64,000 nt of DNA, taken from positions 1 to 64,000 of the forward strand of contig JAIPDI010000004.1 in NCBI GenBank assembly GCA_021737785.1. Direction: 5' to 3'. Source of the DNA: Deltaproteobacteria bacterium (GTDB lineage Bacteria; Desulfobacterota; DSM-4660; Desulfatiglandales; Desulfatiglandaceae). Positions 1-8,826 of the stretch are shown one piece after another; positions within the stretch are counted from its first letter, which is position 1, and each line of letters opens with the position of its first letter. The translations under genes were made by a program, and so were the position numbers. A model generated the notes under the pieces. The model was not told where the DNA came from, did not search any database, and saw only the letters and a program-made list of their open reading frames with translations.

Positions 1-102
1 AAGGAGACTGGAAATGCAATGCTCAGAATCCGCTGTGCGATATACAATGGGACCTACCAAAAGGTCTTCGAGAAGTACAAAAATGGCCAGCTTCCACTTT
101 AG
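1..102 (+). CDS. 3' end of an unidentified gene (left edge)
   Basis: Frame 1 is open from the window edge to a TAG at 100-102, giving a 33-residue tail that ends in YKNGQLPL. The composition (LRIRCAIYNGTY) resembles C-terminal tails of some transposases, but this is only an impression and no catalytic motif lies inside the window. It is followed by a truncated glycosyltransferase-like gene, which would fit a mobile-element end, but no terminal inverted repeat was found. Confidence 0.35.
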   Translation, partial: KETGNAMLRIRCAIYNGTYQKVFEKYKNGQLPL

Positions 103-129
103 CCATCAATTTTTGTTAACAAACCGGTA

Positions 130-660
130 ATGCTCCCATCTGTTCACATAAGGCTCGCGACTATGAACGGTGGACCTCCTTTGGTTACCTTGAGGCGAGG
201 CATTGTTAATCTGACTGGCGAACCCTATCAATCCGTTAGGACCCTGTGGCTGTTGGCATTGATGTGGTGCGTATGGATCGCTGCACTGTTAAGGTATGTG
301 TGGTGTGCAGGGCGCAGTTGGCAACGCTTGAAGGCGCCCTCGCAGGCCGCACTCGCCGACTGGATCGTGCTTTTGCTCGCGCCGCTGCCATTCAGTCCAT
401 GGCTCGAGCCGTATCATTTCGTGCCGCTTTTCGTCGCCGCAATTTTATTCCTCCTCACCGCGCTGGGCGAGAACGTGATGCGCGAAGACAGGCTGGCAGC
501 GCTGGCTCCTTTGGCTTTAATGCTTTGCTTCGTTATAATCAAGATTCCGTTCGATGTCCGGGGATTGGGGCTGAGTGCTCTTCTTCTCATATGCGTGGTT
601 TCGCTTGGCTGTTTGCGCCAGCGAGCACAGAGGAGAACAGCGTGGCAGGAGGAGGTCTGA
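130..660 (+). pseudogene. C-terminal fragment of a GT87 (DUF2029)-like membrane glycosyltransferase
   Basis: The frame encodes about 176 residues with roughly four hydrophobic segments and the phrase PFSPWLEPYHFVPLF. That resembles the late loop of GT87/DUF2029 polyprenol-dependent mannosyltransferases, where a Ser-Pro-x-x-W/E-x-x-H/Y motif precedes the last membrane helices. Family members are usually about 400 residues, so the N-terminal half with the catalytic loop is missing. No ribosome-binding site precedes the first ATG. The neighbour downstream is a GT2 enzyme of polyprenol-sugar type, so the two may once have belonged to one surface-glycan locus. It could instead be an intact small membrane protein; the truncation is inferred from family length. 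Confidence 0.4.
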
Positions 661-901
661 CTTTTTGAGATGCTGCTTCCATCGACGCCCGAATGGGTGA
701 ATTTAGATCAGGTTCCACATCGCATAGCTCGAAAGCGATCGTCCACAATGGACCTACTCCGTTGGTGAGACACCGGAGGCAACGGTCCACTAAGTCAGCA
801 GACCTATCCATGCTGGCAATGCGGGCAAAGAATCAATTACCCAGTATAAAAAGTAAAGTTATATGCGAAAGACTGAAGGTTTGTAGAAAAGGCTTCGACA
901 A

Positions 902-1822
902 TTGGCCACAGACACCAGCTCTAATATTTCCATACTTGATAATGCCCGTGATGTCCACCTACCGGCGAATATGACGTGCCAATCGAACAAATTTCCGGTT
1001 CGGACCTCCGACACGCTCGTTTGCATTCCCACCTACAACGAGGATAGCAATATTTGCCAAATTATTGAGGCTATATTACAGCTGCCACTCAAAGTTGACA
1101 TTGTAGTTATCGACGATAACTCCTTCGACAGGACACGCGAGCGTGTCGCAGATTACGCTTCGCGTGAAAAGCGCGTTGCACTCATTCTCAGACCTCGCAA
1201 GCTTGGTGTTGGCTCGGCGCATCGGCTCGGCTGGTTGTATGCAAGACAGCTTGGCTACAATCAGATTGTTACGCTCGATGCCGATCTTTCCCATGACCCT
1301 TCAGATATCCCCAAGCTCCTCGAAAAAATCTCCGCCGAAGCTGATGTTGCAATAGGATCACGTTTTACGGAAGGCGGCCGCCTGGATTACCGGGGATGGC
1401 GTTTGTTTGCAAGCAAAACAGCCAACTGTTTAGTACGTTTTTTATTGCGGCTCCCGCTTAATGAATACACAACTTCCCTCAGGGCAGCACGGCTCGACCG
1501 TGTCCCGTTCGGATTGGTCGAAACGATCGATCATGATGGCTACTCGTTTTTCTTTGTTTGTATTTGGCGCTTCCTGAAGGCTGGGCTCACTGTGCTCGAA
1601 ATTCCCATTCACTTCCATGACCGAAATGCAGGTGGTTCGAAGCTCTCGGCAATTGAAATCTTGCGCGCGATCATCACATTGGCTGGCCTTTCGTGTCTGC
1701 CAAACCGCAGCTACCGGTCAACCGCACAATGCAACGTACGCCACTGTCCCTCGTGCGGTGGTCCGTATGTAGTACAAAACGGGTCTCGAAAGAGTCTTTG
1801 CTTACGGTGCTTCTACGGCTGA
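902..1822 (+). CDS. GT2 family glycosyltransferase (polyprenol-phosphate mannosyltransferase type) with C-terminal Cys4 knuckle
   Basis: A GT-A fold enzyme that would transfer a sugar from a nucleotide donor to polyprenyl phosphate at the cytoplasmic face of the membrane. Visible motifs are VCIPTYNE at the N-terminus, VIDDNSFDRT, and DADLSHDP with the metal-binding DxD-type acidic cluster. The region TTSLRAARLDRVP and the downstream FHDRNAGGSKLS are typical of DPM1-like proteins. No transmembrane domain follows. Instead the last 30 residues carry CPSCG and CLRC, a four-cysteine zinc-knuckle pattern. The listed start is a TTG; an ATG at 971 gives a shorter protein beginning MTCQSNKF and is equally possible, since neither has a clear Shine-Dalgarno. 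GT2 assignment is firm; the sugar and acceptor are unknown. Confidence 0.8.
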   Translation: MATDTSSNISILDNARDVHLPANMTCQSNKFPVRTSDTLVCIPTYNEDSNICQIIEAILQLPLKVDIVVIDDNSFDRTRERVADYASREKRVALILRPRKLGVGSAHRLGWLYARQLGYNQIVTLDADLSHDPSDIPKLLEKISAEADVAIGSRFTEGGRLDYRGWRLFASKTANCLVRFLLRLPLNEYTTSLRAARLDRVPFGLVETIDHDGYSFFFVCIWRFLKAGLTVLEIPIHFHDRNAGGSKLSAIEILRAIITLAGLSCLPNRSYRSTAQCNVRHCPSCGGPYVVQNGSRKSLCLRCFYG

Positions 1823-2751
1823 TATAACATTGGTCGAGTGGAAAGGGGGACGGGCATGAAAATATGCGTTTCATTTTTTTTCGTAGCGTCCTCCGGTCTT
1901 CCCTGGCAGTTCCTTTTTTTGGGCCGCCACTCCTCGGCAAAGAGGTGAAGACCCTTGGGCCTTGTTTCGGCCGCATGCTCGCTCGATTTGATTTCGATCG
2001 CCACTTCCGTGTCTCCCGGAATCAGATCCACTTCCGAACCGCTTGCGGTTCTCCAGAAGGATACGGGAAAATCCTTTCTGCTGTAGTGACGATAGGCCCA
2101 GCATTCCTGAAGGACAAATGTTCAAAGGGCCGGCCGTATTCCTGAGAGCCGGAGAGCGGGACGCTGGAAAGAAAGTAAGTTACGGGAATGGGCAAGCCCT
2201 GCTTTTGACCCACCTGTGGTTGCGGTAAGCTCTTCATCAATTACACACTGGCTGCCGATAGAGGGCCAAATGGGCGGACATGGATGAGGCCCGGGGAATA
2301 TCATGCCGGGAGGAGGCGGACGGGGTGCCGGGGACGCTCCACCTCGTGACGGTGCGAGGGATTGCAGCAAAAGACGGCATGACACAATAGGGATATAGGG
2401 CACGGCCTTTCACAGTAAACATTCGGGTCCAAAGGACCCGGCTTTGGATGAAAAGGGGATAGTCTGCCTTGCCTCCAGAGGGGACAAGGTTGAGTTGTCC
2501 CGGTTCTTGTATCAGTATTTGGGAGTTTCAGAGTTTCGTTCTTTTGCTTCCGGGTTGTAACAGAGGATATAACGGTTATGACGTTCACCGTCACCGACAG
2601 TCACCTCCTTGGCGTGGAGATCAAAACCGTTTTGAAGATGAGCCAAGAGTATTTGATCCTTTTATTTGAGTGAGAGTTTTTTAGGGAAGGATGGTCTGTG
2701 GACAAAAAGGCGAATGACTTGCAAGTGGGGGGCAAAGCGAGAGGGCGGAGG
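1823..2751. other. Long gap with gene debris, no intact gene
   Basis: About 930 bases between the GT2 gene and the PIN toxin. The only recognisable content is the frameshifted DUF4143 fragment on the minus strand near 1870-2185. Downstream of that the six frames are short and have unrecognisable, low-quality translations. A 31-codon frame at 2578-2673 (+) starting MTFTVTDSHLLG is seen but has no supporting ribosome-binding site or known relative. The stretch looks like decayed accessory DNA. Confidence 0.5.
1870..2185 (-). pseudogene. Frameshifted C-terminal remnant of an AAA ATPase with DUF4143 domain
   Basis: On the minus strand one frame reads EYGRPFEH, then after a missing base the next frame continues as QECWAYRHYSRKDFPVSFW, then RTASGSEVDLIPGD and EVAIEIKSSEHA. 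Together this is the typical C-terminal part of ATPases of the COG1373/DUF4143 family (FWRT...GxEVDxIxG...xAIExKSS), which act as accessory ATPases of unclear role. The break lies near 2118: adding one T to the run in gaacatttgtcc would rejoin FEH to FVLQECWAY. The end after LHLFAEEW is also scrambled. The ATP-binding N-terminal two thirds is not present in this window, so this is a dead fragment. Confidence 0.65.
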
Positions 2752-3165
2752 TCAGGGGTCGGGCGGTTGGTTAAGGGTTGTAAGAAATGTTGACAATCTG
2801 ATGATTCCAACATGTTGATATTTAATCAATTTGAGCAGATGTTGATCGCCGGTTACGATCAACTCCGCCCCGGCCTCCAAGGCACATTCCAAAACGCGAT
2901 TGTCCGGGTCATCTGATACCACCTTCAGCCGTGGGGAGGGTTTAAAGATAGTTGCAAGGTTGCCGATGGCCGTTATCACCTGTTCAATCCTATGCTTTTC
3001 CCACCCGAACTTTTCATCCAGTTTACGAGCCAATTCCGTGAGAATGGCAATGGAGGTACACAGGTTGAAATCTCCCTCGATGGCGTGCAAGTACGCCCTT
3101 TCGGCATTCCCACCGGGTATCACAAAAGCAGAGATATGGATGTCGGTATCAAAGACGACTTTCAC
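2752..3165 (-). CDS. PIN-domain toxin (VapC-like / COG1569)
   Basis: A 137-residue PIN-domain protein, expected to be an Mg-dependent RNase acting as the toxin of a type II toxin-antitoxin pair. The first acidic residue is in MKVVFDTDIHISAF. Further conserved acidic positions are the Glu in ILTELARKL and the Asp residues in VVSDDPDNRVLECA and VTGDQHLL, which is the order expected for the PIN active site. The start is a GTG at 3163-3165, overlapping the ATGTGA that follows the antitoxin stop, so the two genes are translationally coupled. The partner is the ribbon-helix-helix gene immediately upstream. The tail LNQPPDP runs into repeat-like sequence and may be slightly extended. Confidence 0.85.
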   Translation of the reverse strand: MKVVFDTDIHISAFVIPGGNAERAYLHAIEGDFNLCTSIAILTELARKLDEKFGWEKHRIEQVITAIGNLATIFKPSPRLKVVSDDPDNRVLECALEAGAELIVTGDQHLLKLIKYQHVGIIRLSTFLTTLNQPPDP

Positions 3166-3167
3166 AT

Positions 3168-3419
3168 TCAGCGCCCTTGAAAAACAAGTTTTTCAACATC
3201 CGATTCCGTAAAGACCCCCTTCTGCTGTGCGCGTTCGGCGCCATATCTCTGAAGTTCTCGAAACTCCGCTTTCAGATGCTGTTTCTTGAAAGACAGAAAC
3301 ATTTCTCTGAAAAGGACACTCCTGTTTTTTGCAAGTCTTCTGGCCAGGTTGTCATATTCCTCAGCCATGTCCGGCGGCATGGAAATCGTTAATGCAATAC
3401 GGTTTTTCGTTGCTTTCAT
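3168..3419 (-). CDS. Ribbon-helix-helix antitoxin of the PIN toxin
   Basis: An 83-residue protein beginning MKATKNRIALTISMPPDM. A short beta strand (RIALTISMP) is followed by two helices (MAEEYDNLARRLAKNRSVLFREMF), the pattern of CopG/MetJ-type DNA-binding antitoxins. Its C-terminal half is charged and would bind the toxin. The ATG at 3419 is preferred over an upstream in-frame codon at 3476 because a GGAGG lies seven bases ahead of it. The stop (3168-3170) is two bases from the toxin GTG. Antitoxins of this class normally repress their own promoter, which would lie just upstream of 3420. Confidence 0.8.
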   Translation of the reverse strand: MKATKNRIALTISMPPDMAEEYDNLARRLAKNRSVLFREMFLSFKKQHLKAEFRELQRYGAERAQQKGVFTESDVEKLVFQGR

Positions 3420-3479
3420 GAAAAGACCTCCGTGAGAGTATGACAAATTCATACCATCTTGGGAGCCAGGAGTCAAGCC

Positions 3480-3950
3480 AGTTCTTCAGTTTTTTCAAAG
3501 GAGAATCCAGGGAAGAGAAAAAAGGGGGGGTCTGCCTTTGACTTGCTGATGAATCAGAGAGGCCAAGTTCGCCCAGCATGGAGTGGGTGATGCTGGTTTC
3601 GTAATGGAGGTGATTGCGACCGCAAACGAAGGGTATGAACAAAGATACAGACTCAAGCGCCTCGGGTATGATATATGGAGAGTGGAGCGAGCGCTATTCA
3701 ATATCAAAAAGGCGGATTTGTATTCAGGCAGCAGGAAGAAGAGAACATCCGATCAAGATGAAGGAGTTTGATATTGCAGCCTTAAAATCGGCTTATGATC
3801 AAAAGTAAGCAAGAAACGAGGAAGTCGTCGGGTTCTCTGGCGTTGACGTTGTCGGCGCATCGGCCTGAAACAAAAAACCGGCAGGCATGCGGTCACGGAC
3901 CGGAGCTCTTTGCCGCCGGCTGAAACGAAAAAGAAGCTCAGGGATGGGTT
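3480..3950. other. Gap without a convincing gene
   Basis: Between the antitoxin promoter side and the flavoprotein gene. Overlapping short plus-strand frames at 3583-3771 and 3614-3808 give peptides of about 60 residues without recognisable domains. The second ends KEFDIAALKSAYDQK, and they might be fragments of one frameshifted small gene. No RNA gene or repeat was recognised here. Confidence 0.4.
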
Positions 3951-3952
3951 CG

Positions 3953-4735
3953 ATGGAGAAGAGCGATGAACGAGTGAAAATCGTCGTATTGAACGGTACC
4001 TATCGTCCCAACGGGACGACCACCCAACTCGCCCGGTCGTTCATGGAAGGAGCCAAGGCCAACGGTGCGGAGGTCGATATGATGATGCTCCGTGATCGAA
4101 CGATCGGGTACTGCATCAACTGCCTGAAATGTTATGGGTTTATCGGAGAGGGGATAGCTCCATGCAGTCTGAAGGACGATATGGATGACCTTATCGCCCG
4201 AATCGTTGAGGCGGACGGCATCCTTTTCGCCTCGCCGGTGCATAACGGGTTTGTGACCGGTCTAATGACGGCATTCTGGGAGCGTTTGTCATGGCGGGTG
4301 GCGCGACCGGACGGGCCGTTTCTGAATTGCATGAGCATCAAGACCCGCATAAATAACAAAGTGCGGGCCGTTGGCGCGATCTCGAGTGCCGGCGGCATGC
4401 CCAGCCGCTTGAGAAAGTCATGCGATGACGGAACGCCCTGGATGAAAAGCAATGCGCCTTTGATGCTTCACGGACAGTGGATCGGGGATATATATGCCGG
4501 CGCGGATCTGGAACACATGCCGGAAAGCAGACAGGATTGGCATCGGATCTTCTTCCTGCGGCGTCTGAGCGCAGGGCAGCGACAGGAGGCATACACACTC
4601 GGTGTGCGAATGGCAAAAGCCATCCAGTCCGGCGGTCTGAAACCGGTTACCATAGACAGGATGATCCATCCGGCGCTGAAATGGATCTTAAAGCCCATTT
4701 TCACTTTCAGCCCGCCGTATCGAGTGTCCCGGTAA
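3953..4735 (+). CDS. Flavodoxin-like iron-sulfur flavoprotein / NAD(P)H-dependent FMN reductase
   Basis: A cytoplasmic flavoprotein of about 260 residues. The N-terminal strand and loop VVLNGTYRPNGTTTQLA is the FMN-phosphate loop of the flavodoxin_2/FMN_red fold. YCINCLKC followed by APCSLKDDM gives the compact cysteine cluster of Methanosarcina-type Isf proteins, which bind a [4Fe-4S] cluster for one-electron transfer. FASPVHNGFVTGLM is the typical second flavin contact. The start at 3953 (MEKSDERVK) has AGGGA upstream; an ATG at 3944 is an alternative. A C-terminal extension of about 60 residues ends in a hydrophobic segment (IHPALKWILKPIF). The physiological partner is unknown. Confidence 0.78.
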   Translation: MEKSDERVKIVVLNGTYRPNGTTTQLARSFMEGAKANGAEVDMMMLRDRTIGYCINCLKCYGFIGEGIAPCSLKDDMDDLIARIVEADGILFASPVHNGFVTGLMTAFWERLSWRVARPDGPFLNCMSIKTRINNKVRAVGAISSAGGMPSRLRKSCDDGTPWMKSNAPLMLHGQWIGDIYAGADLEHMPESRQDWHRIFFLRRLSAGQRQEAYTLGVRMAKAIQSGGLKPVTIDRMIHPALKWILKPIFTFSPPYRVSR

Positions 4736-4868
4736 CGATGACGTCGCATAACTCAACAAATTCATAAGAATTTTGAAATGATGGCCCGAAACTTGCCGGA
4801 GACCCGCCGCTCGGTCCTCCGTCAGATCCGCCCTGATGATATGCGGGACAACAGGAAAGGAAAGCGGA

Positions 4869-5312
4869 ATGCAAAACCTATCCCTTATCTCACAGATCAG
4901 TATTTATGTCCTGTTGGCATTGATGGGTCTGTTCGCTCTGCTCCTATGGTACTGGCAAGTGATGGTCCTCCGGGGCAAAACATTTAACAATCCTGACGGC
5001 TCGACCGATGACTGGCACGAGCAGAAGACTCACTACGGCATCGCCTTCGCTGATGTGTTCGTGGCTTGTCCGGCCAACATGATCGGAATCGTGCTCGTGT
5101 TTGTTTATCCGCGGTGGGGATATTATCTGCTCGCCATGGTCAGTTTTTGGTGGGTCTGGGCCAACGTGATGACCACGGCAACCAGTCTTCGATTCTACAA
5201 GCCGGGGATCAACCCGCTGATATGGTTCATCGGGTATCCTTTTGGCGTTTTGGTCGGGCTGGCATACATTGTGTGGACAGTCGTTAACTTTGACGTCATT
5301 TATTTACCGTGA
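4869..5312 (+). CDS. Small membrane protein, four predicted helices, unknown function
   Basis: A 147-residue protein starting MQNLSLISQISIY, with a strong AGGAAAGGAAAG just ahead of the ATG. Four hydrophobic stretches are visible: near the N-terminus, around VACPANMIGIVLVFV, around YYLLAMVSFWWVW, and at GYPFGVLVGLAYIVW. A polar loop with DDWHEQKTHYGIAFADVF lies between helices 1 and 2. I do not recognise the family. It follows the flavoprotein gene by 134 bases on the same strand and could be co-transcribed with it. Confidence 0.65.
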   Translation: MQNLSLISQISIYVLLALMGLFALLLWYWQVMVLRGKTFNNPDGSTDDWHEQKTHYGIAFADVFVACPANMIGIVLVFVYPRWGYYLLAMVSFWWVWANVMTTATSLRFYKPGINPLIWFIGYPFGVLVGLAYIVWTVVNFDVIYLP

Positions 5313-5461
5313 TTTTCACCTCCCCTGAAAATGCCTTGAGGGCCTTTCACCTCTCCCATGCCTGGGCCTTACGCAAACGCAGCCCCCTGGGGATCCGCGA
5401 GGCGACAGGGCTGGGGTCACAGGCCTTGGATGCGCGGGTGATCCTGAGAAGAGAGGGGACT

Positions 5462-6175
5462 TCAGGAAGGGGGGAGAGCACCTTTTAGCAGGAGGGTGTT
5501 CCGGCCCGGTTTGATGGTGTCTATCTTGAGCTTTCCAACCTGGAAATCTTTCAGGTTTCCTTTGAGTTTATCCTCTGAAATGTTCAGTCGCTTGGCGATC
5601 GTCTTCAGAGAAAACGTCAGGCCGCCGATCCTGATTTTTCCCTCTTCGTCCGGTTGGAGATGGCCGTCTTTTGTTTCCAATTTTCCGGTGAACCCCAGAG
5701 ACACCTCCCTTTCCTGAAGTAGACCGGAAAGGGGGGCCGTCTCGGGGCGGGCTTCTTCCGCGCCCTGTTCCGGGACATTTTTGAGGATCTCGGAGGCATC
5801 CACCACAACCCCGAAATCCAGATTCCCATCCCGAATCCGGGTTTTCGACGCCTTTACGGCAGTAAGATACGGGTATTTTGCGCTGTTTTCTGAAATGAGC
5901 GTCGCGAACAATCTATTGGCGTCATTTTCATCCAGTACGACCTCGACCTGTCCGTTGCGGGTGGCGGACCTTCGCAGTTGATCTTCAATCTCCCGCTCCA
6001 GGGCCGCCCTTGCTGCTTCCATGTCTTTTTCATACCAGACGACGCTCTTGTCCGGTGCCCCCTCTTTTCCGGTTTGGTACCACTCAGGAAGGAGGGTGGC
6101 CTGGCGCCAGAGATAATAGAGCAGCCCGCCGATCGCAATAAAGACGATCAATACCACGACAGCCGCCTTTTTCAT
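5462..6175 (-). CDS. Membrane-anchored periplasmic protein of unknown function
   Basis: A 237-residue protein with a single N-terminal membrane segment (MKKAAVVVLIVFIAIGGLL) followed by a soluble region, so it is probably anchored with the bulk in the periplasm. The middle has a long charged helix (YEKDMEAARAALEREIEDQL), then a beta-rich part (GNLDFGVVVDASEIL, SLGFTGKLETKDG). The last part, KIRIGGLTFSLKTIAKRLN, ends in a repetitive strand pattern. It lies downstream of the DUF4139 gene on the same strand. The start at 6175 is chosen because the hydrophobic segment begins there. No family recognised. Confidence 0.65.
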   Translation of the reverse strand: MKKAAVVVLIVFIAIGGLLYYLWRQATLLPEWYQTGKEGAPDKSVVWYEKDMEAARAALEREIEDQLRRSATRNGQVEVVLDENDANRLFATLISENSAKYPYLTAVKASKTRIRDGNLDFGVVVDASEILKNVPEQGAEEARPETAPLSGLLQEREVSLGFTGKLETKDGHLQPDEEGKIRIGGLTFSLKTIAKRLNISEDKLKGNLKDFQVGKLKIDTIKPGRNTLLLKGALPPS

Positions 6176-6294
6176 GCCCGCCTGTCTCCCTCTATCGTGT
6201 CCCATTCCTTCTGTCAGAGAGAAATCCGCTGACTGCCCAAGGGTTTCCCTCAGCAGGATTCAGGGGATTTCCATGATAGATTTTCGGGGTCCGG

Positions 6295-8385
6295 TCATTG
6301 CTCCTGTACGCTCAGATCCTGCTCCAGTGCGTTGATCAGGCCATTGAGCGCGCGCTGTTTGGTTTCGCGCTGGACCTCTAACGCCTTTTCCCTTTCGCGC
6401 TCTTTCTGCAACTGGGTTTCCTGCTGATTGAGCTGCTTGATATACCGGCTCCGGAGGTCCTTTTCTTCGGTGGTCTGTCCCAACCCCTGCAGATTTTCCC
6501 TGAGCCGTTTCTGATCTTTAAAGATCTGGTCGCGACCCTTTTCCAGTGCCTTCAGCTCCCGGTCTATGGCGCTGATTTCGGATTTCAGGGCCACGATCTT
6601 CTCCAGCTGCTGCCGGGTCTGTTGACTCAGGTAGTTCTTGCCGGCGAACAGCACGATCTGGTCGGGCGTCAGGTTGGTGACCATGATTCTTTCCCAGCTG
6701 TCGCGCATCTCCCGGACCGCAAAGGAGGTTATTTCCCGCCCGGGGGCCTTGACTTCAAATCGGATATAATTATCCGTGATTTCGGCGGGCTTATCCTTAT
6801 TGAGCAGTTTCCAGTCCGGATGATAGGGGTGTTCGATCACCACGGTTTTGGATCGCGGGGTCTTGTTGTCAAGGGTATAGGTCTTGGTTTCAATAACCGC
6901 GCGGTGCATGCGCACCACGCCCCGATTGATAACCACCCGATCCACCTCCTCGGTCTTGGTGCCTGTCCTGGTATGCACATGGAGTCCCAGGTCCACGGCA
7001 TAGGTTATGTAGCGCTCCTCACCCGGTTTGAGGGTCTTGGTGAGGGCCTCTCCGGCATAGCTGTCTCCCTGCATGACGGTCAACGGCCCCCCTTCCAGGG
7101 TCAGACCGGTACTGTTTTTGAGACGAACGGCTGCCAGCGGGTTGCCGGGCCGGACGCCCTCGTTGTAGAGATCCACGGCCTGGCCATCGATCTCTTTTGC
7201 CACAATCGGGACCAGGGCCGAACGGTTGCGTTCTATGGTCACCGGATGGTCGATCCTGTATTCAAACATCTCTCCCACCTCGCGGGTCACCGTGTCCGCT
7301 TCCAGTTTCCGCATCTGATCAGCCAGATTCCATTCTTCAGGGGACGCCGCCCCCATCTCCCGACTTTCTGCGAAGGGTTTCACCCCGTTCCTCTCGGCCT
7401 TGGCCATGGGGGCCGCTGCCATCTGCATCCGATCGGCCCGCATGCCCGCCTCCGGAATGACCGGGGCCGGTGGGGCCTCTTTTTCCATCTGAACCACAGG
7501 CCGCTGCTTAAATTGCGGGTCATACAGATTCTGGATAAAAGATATGGGCAATCCGCTGACCAGGGAGAGGTCAACATCCTTCCAGTCTGTTCGGCTCACA
7601 TTGTCGACAATGGCCCATCCCTGGAGATATGGTTTTGCTCCCTTATCCTCATCCTGAATGACGATTCGGTAAGTCGCCTTCCATACCGGGGCCTCTGCCA
7701 CATAACCGACCAAAAGGTCTTGCATGCCTTCGCCGGTCGGCGTGATAATGAGCGTCTTCTCATCTTTCCGGTGTTTCCGGAACAGGATGGCCAGATACCT
7801 CTCCAGGTCCTGATTCAGCCGCTCATCGAGAAACCGGATTCCCACAATCTCCTCTGTATTGAAGCTGCGCAATTGACCGTTATCGTCGATTATGCTCAAA
7901 TAAAAACGCGGGATCTCGGTTTTATTTTCCAGGGTTATCCGTTTTTCAACCCCGACGACCGTCCCTTTGACGGCCGAACTCCCGGTGGCGATTTCGATCG
8001 GGCTTCCCTGAAGTTGTTCCACGACCTGGGGCAGACCGTCGCCCTTTTTGAAATCAAAGGCGTAATCGTTCAGCTCCTGGGCCGCGGTCTTGGTGCTGTC
8101 GTACACAATGCTGCCGACGCTTCCCCCGCTCAGATTGAGGACGGTCAGGCTCTTGAGGAGATCGTTCATCTGTTCCCGTTTGAAACTGAGGGGGATCCCT
8201 TTCCCTGCAGGGGCCTTGCCGCGCAATTCAAAGTAGCCCACGCCGCTCTTAAACAGTGCCACCTTGCTCAGGGTCAATCGGCCTGAGGGCGTCTCTGTGC
8301 TTTGTGCGCCGGCCCCCGGGGCAATTAAAAAACTGAACAGAAATCCGCCGACCACCAAGTAAACCAAGATCTGGAGACGTCTCAT
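6295..8385 (-). CDS. Secreted DUF4139 domain protein
   Basis: A 696-residue exported protein with a clear signal peptide (LVYLVVGGFLFSFLIAPGAGA). The central part contains VWKATYRIVIQDED, QGWAIVDNVSRTDWKDVDL and LVSGLPISFIQNLYDP, which match the core of DUF4139 (found in mucoidy-inhibitor-like proteins). The last 110 residues form a long coiled coil rich in Gln, Glu and Lys (LKSEISAIDRELKALEKGRD). A Met/Ala/Pro-rich linker lies near residue 320. AAAGGGAGG precedes the ATG. The biochemical role of DUF4139 proteins is not known to me; an extracytoplasmic structural role is inferred from the signal peptide and coiled coil. A long open frame on the opposite strand is a codon-bias shadow. Confidence 0.85.
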   Translation of the reverse strand: MRRLQILVYLVVGGFLFSFLIAPGAGAQSTETPSGRLTLSKVALFKSGVGYFELRGKAPAGKGIPLSFKREQMNDLLKSLTVLNLSGGSVGSIVYDSTKTAAQELNDYAFDFKKGDGLPQVVEQLQGSPIEIATGSSAVKGTVVGVEKRITLENKTEIPRFYLSIIDDNGQLRSFNTEEIVGIRFLDERLNQDLERYLAILFRKHRKDEKTLIITPTGEGMQDLLVGYVAEAPVWKATYRIVIQDEDKGAKPYLQGWAIVDNVSRTDWKDVDLSLVSGLPISFIQNLYDPQFKQRPVVQMEKEAPPAPVIPEAGMRADRMQMAAAPMAKAERNGVKPFAESREMGAASPEEWNLADQMRKLEADTVTREVGEMFEYRIDHPVTIERNRSALVPIVAKEIDGQAVDLYNEGVRPGNPLAAVRLKNSTGLTLEGGPLTVMQGDSYAGEALTKTLKPGEERYITYAVDLGLHVHTRTGTKTEEVDRVVINRGVVRMHRAVIETKTYTLDNKTPRSKTVVIEHPYHPDWKLLNKDKPAEITDNYIRFEVKAPGREITSFAVREMRDSWERIMVTNLTPDQIVLFAGKNYLSQQTRQQLEKIVALKSEISAIDRELKALEKGRDQIFKDQKRLRENLQGLGQTTEEKDLRSRYIKQLNQQETQLQKEREREKALEVQRETKQRALNGLINALEQDLSVQEQ

Positions 8386-8572
8386 GGTGAACCTCCCTTT
8401 TTATTCGAGACTGCCGATTCAGGTGAGCTGGACCCGGAAAAACAGAACCATCATACCACTTTCCGAAAGCCAAGTCCATTTCACCCGACCCGACTGTTCA
8501 TGTGCCGCCCTTGTCAACAGGATTCTTCTTGTCTGCCTCATCGATTTATTGTAAGAACAATCTTGCATGAAA

Positions 8573-8632
8573 CTGGTTGCTGGTTGCTGGATACTGGATA
8601 CTAGATCCTGGTTGCTGGATACTGGACCCTGG
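8573..8632 (+). repeat. Heptanucleotide tandem repeat, CTGGNNN family
   Basis: Units of seven bases run as ctggttg, ctggata, ctggata, ctagatc, ctggttg, ctggata, ctggacc. The same heptamer family recurs near 32,880-32,930, 39,727-39,790, 45,842-45,880 and 46,776-46,835. The array lies in the 440-base divergent gap between the DUF4139 gene and the nitronate monooxygenase gene. A second weak 7-nt pattern (cttcaat, cgtcaat, cttcaac) lies at about 8,790-8,815, just ahead of the next gene's ribosome-binding site. Confidence 0.75.
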
Positions 8633-8826
8633 CCCAGGCGTTTTTAACCCCTGACTTACGACCATCGACCCCTGGTTTCTGATGCTGGATGCACGTTACC
8701 CCATAAACCTCTTATGAAACCTGTCCCTGGTTGCTGAACTGGTCGCCAGGGCTGTGATGCCGGCTGCGGCGTTGATCTTCCATATTCATTCTTCAATCGT
8801 CAATCTTCAACTTCAGGAGGACCTCC

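Noticed and set aside
6622-8286. 554-codon open frame antisense to the DUF4139 gene
   Set aside because: The sense strand has a signal peptide, domain motifs and ribosome-binding site; the antisense translation is His/Gly/Arg-rich without domains, a codon-bias shadow.
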